Positions 63,787 through 64,000 of a DNA stretch of 64,000 bases are shown in pieces; within the stretch, counting starts at the first letter, position 1; every line of letters begins with the position of its first letter. Below the pieces are notes generated by a model. It had not been told where the DNA came from. It did not search any database and saw nothing but the letters and a program-made list of their open reading frames with translations. Position numbers and translations under genes: made by a program. Location: the NCBI GenBank assembly GCA_010015655.1, contig ML976672.1, forward strand, positions 740,493 to 804,492, written 5' to 3'. Source of the DNA: Bimuria novae-zelandiae CBS 107.79. Taxonomy: Eukaryota > Ascomycota > Dothideomycetes > Pleosporales > Didymosphaeriaceae.

Positions 63787-64000
63787 CTACCACCCCCACA
63801 TCTCTCTGCGGGCCTCCAAAAGTCGCTCCTCGCTCTCTATCCTATACAGGCCATCAGCGGCGTGCTTAAAATGCTTTTTTGCAAACCGATCGCAGCGACT
63901 TTCGCGGATAGAGCCCCTTAGGAAGTCGCCAAAGTTGTCAAACCGCCATCGTACATGGCAGTAGTTACGGCGGATCCAAGCCTTCAAGACGCCAAAGGTG
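63787..64000 (-). CDS. C-terminus of a probable DDE (Tc1/mariner-like) transposase, cut by window end
   Basis: The minus-strand frame is open from the window edge to the stop at 63787 and has no ATG, so the start lies outside. Visible sequence: FGVLKAWIRRNYCHVRW, FGDFLRGSIRESRCDRFA, KKHFKHAADGLYRIE. This 'LKAWIRRNY... FGDFL... SRCDRFAKKHFKHA' end recalls the C-terminal tail of fungal DDE-endonuclease transposases after the catalytic Glu/Asp. The catalytic residues are not in the window, so the call rests on the tail alone. Confidence 0.45.
   Translation of the reverse strand, partial: TFGVLKAWIRRNYCHVRWRFDNFGDFLRGSIRESRCDRFAKKHFKHAADGLYRIESEERLLEARREMWGW

Overview
This is nuclear DNA of a filamentous ascomycete (Pezizomycotina; Dothideomycetes is my best guess, not proven). 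The grounds are compact genes with 48-100 nt introns carrying GTANGT donors and CTAAC-like branch sites, typical fungal families (Trl1, Noc1, Cox19, Sft2, monofunctional Trp4, a LaeA-like methyltransferase), and AT-rich stretches where transposon genes decayed through C-to-T type stop codons, the mark of repeat-induced point mutation (RIP).

Layout. 1-6.8 kb: a heavily decayed Ty3/gypsy element (minus strand) and a younger solo LTR with an exact 5-bp target duplication. 6.8-15.4 kb: secreted M6-type metalloprotease, M20 deacylase, tRNA ligase TRL1 and THO3/TEX1. 15.5-25.4 kb is an accessory stretch: two abutting MITEs, a Ser/Thr-rich secreted repeat protein, a small secreted protein with a frameshift, an AT-rich block, a decayed LaeA-like methyltransferase and a decayed CorA-like gene with a hAT-type MITE in an exon. 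25.7-42.3 kb is core again: homogentisate 1,2-dioxygenase (8 exons, an assembly gap in intron 4), SFT2 (6 exons), a bHLH regulator in a very large intergenic setting, COX19 (4 exons) and a START-like protein. 42.9-46 kb: a decayed HNH-nuclease gene, a small CsbD-like stress protein behind a CRE+TATA promoter, and a second copy of one MITE. 46-57.7 kb: SDR oxidoreductase, NOC1/MAK21 divergent from TRP4, a disordered protein and a 14-3-3-like protein. 59.7-64 kb: a complete pogo/Fot1-type transposon with long TIRs and a transposase broken by three clustered stops, followed by an intact two-exon gene of unknown function converging on the C-terminus of what looks like a second DDE transposase.

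How it fits together: housekeeping genes (tRNA splicing, mRNA export, ribosome assembly, Golgi traffic, respiratory assembly, tryptophan and tyrosine metabolism) are unrelated in pathway and form no cluster. Between them lie accessory islands where non-transposon genes (LaeA-like, CorA-like, HNH) carry the same kind of nonsense changes as the transposons. The likeliest undescribed unit is the 61.6-64 kb pair. Exon joins given below were worked out by eye from splice signals and reading frame; those of HGD, SFT2, COX19, NOC1, TRP4, SDR, CsbD and the 61.7-kb gene all sum to whole codons.
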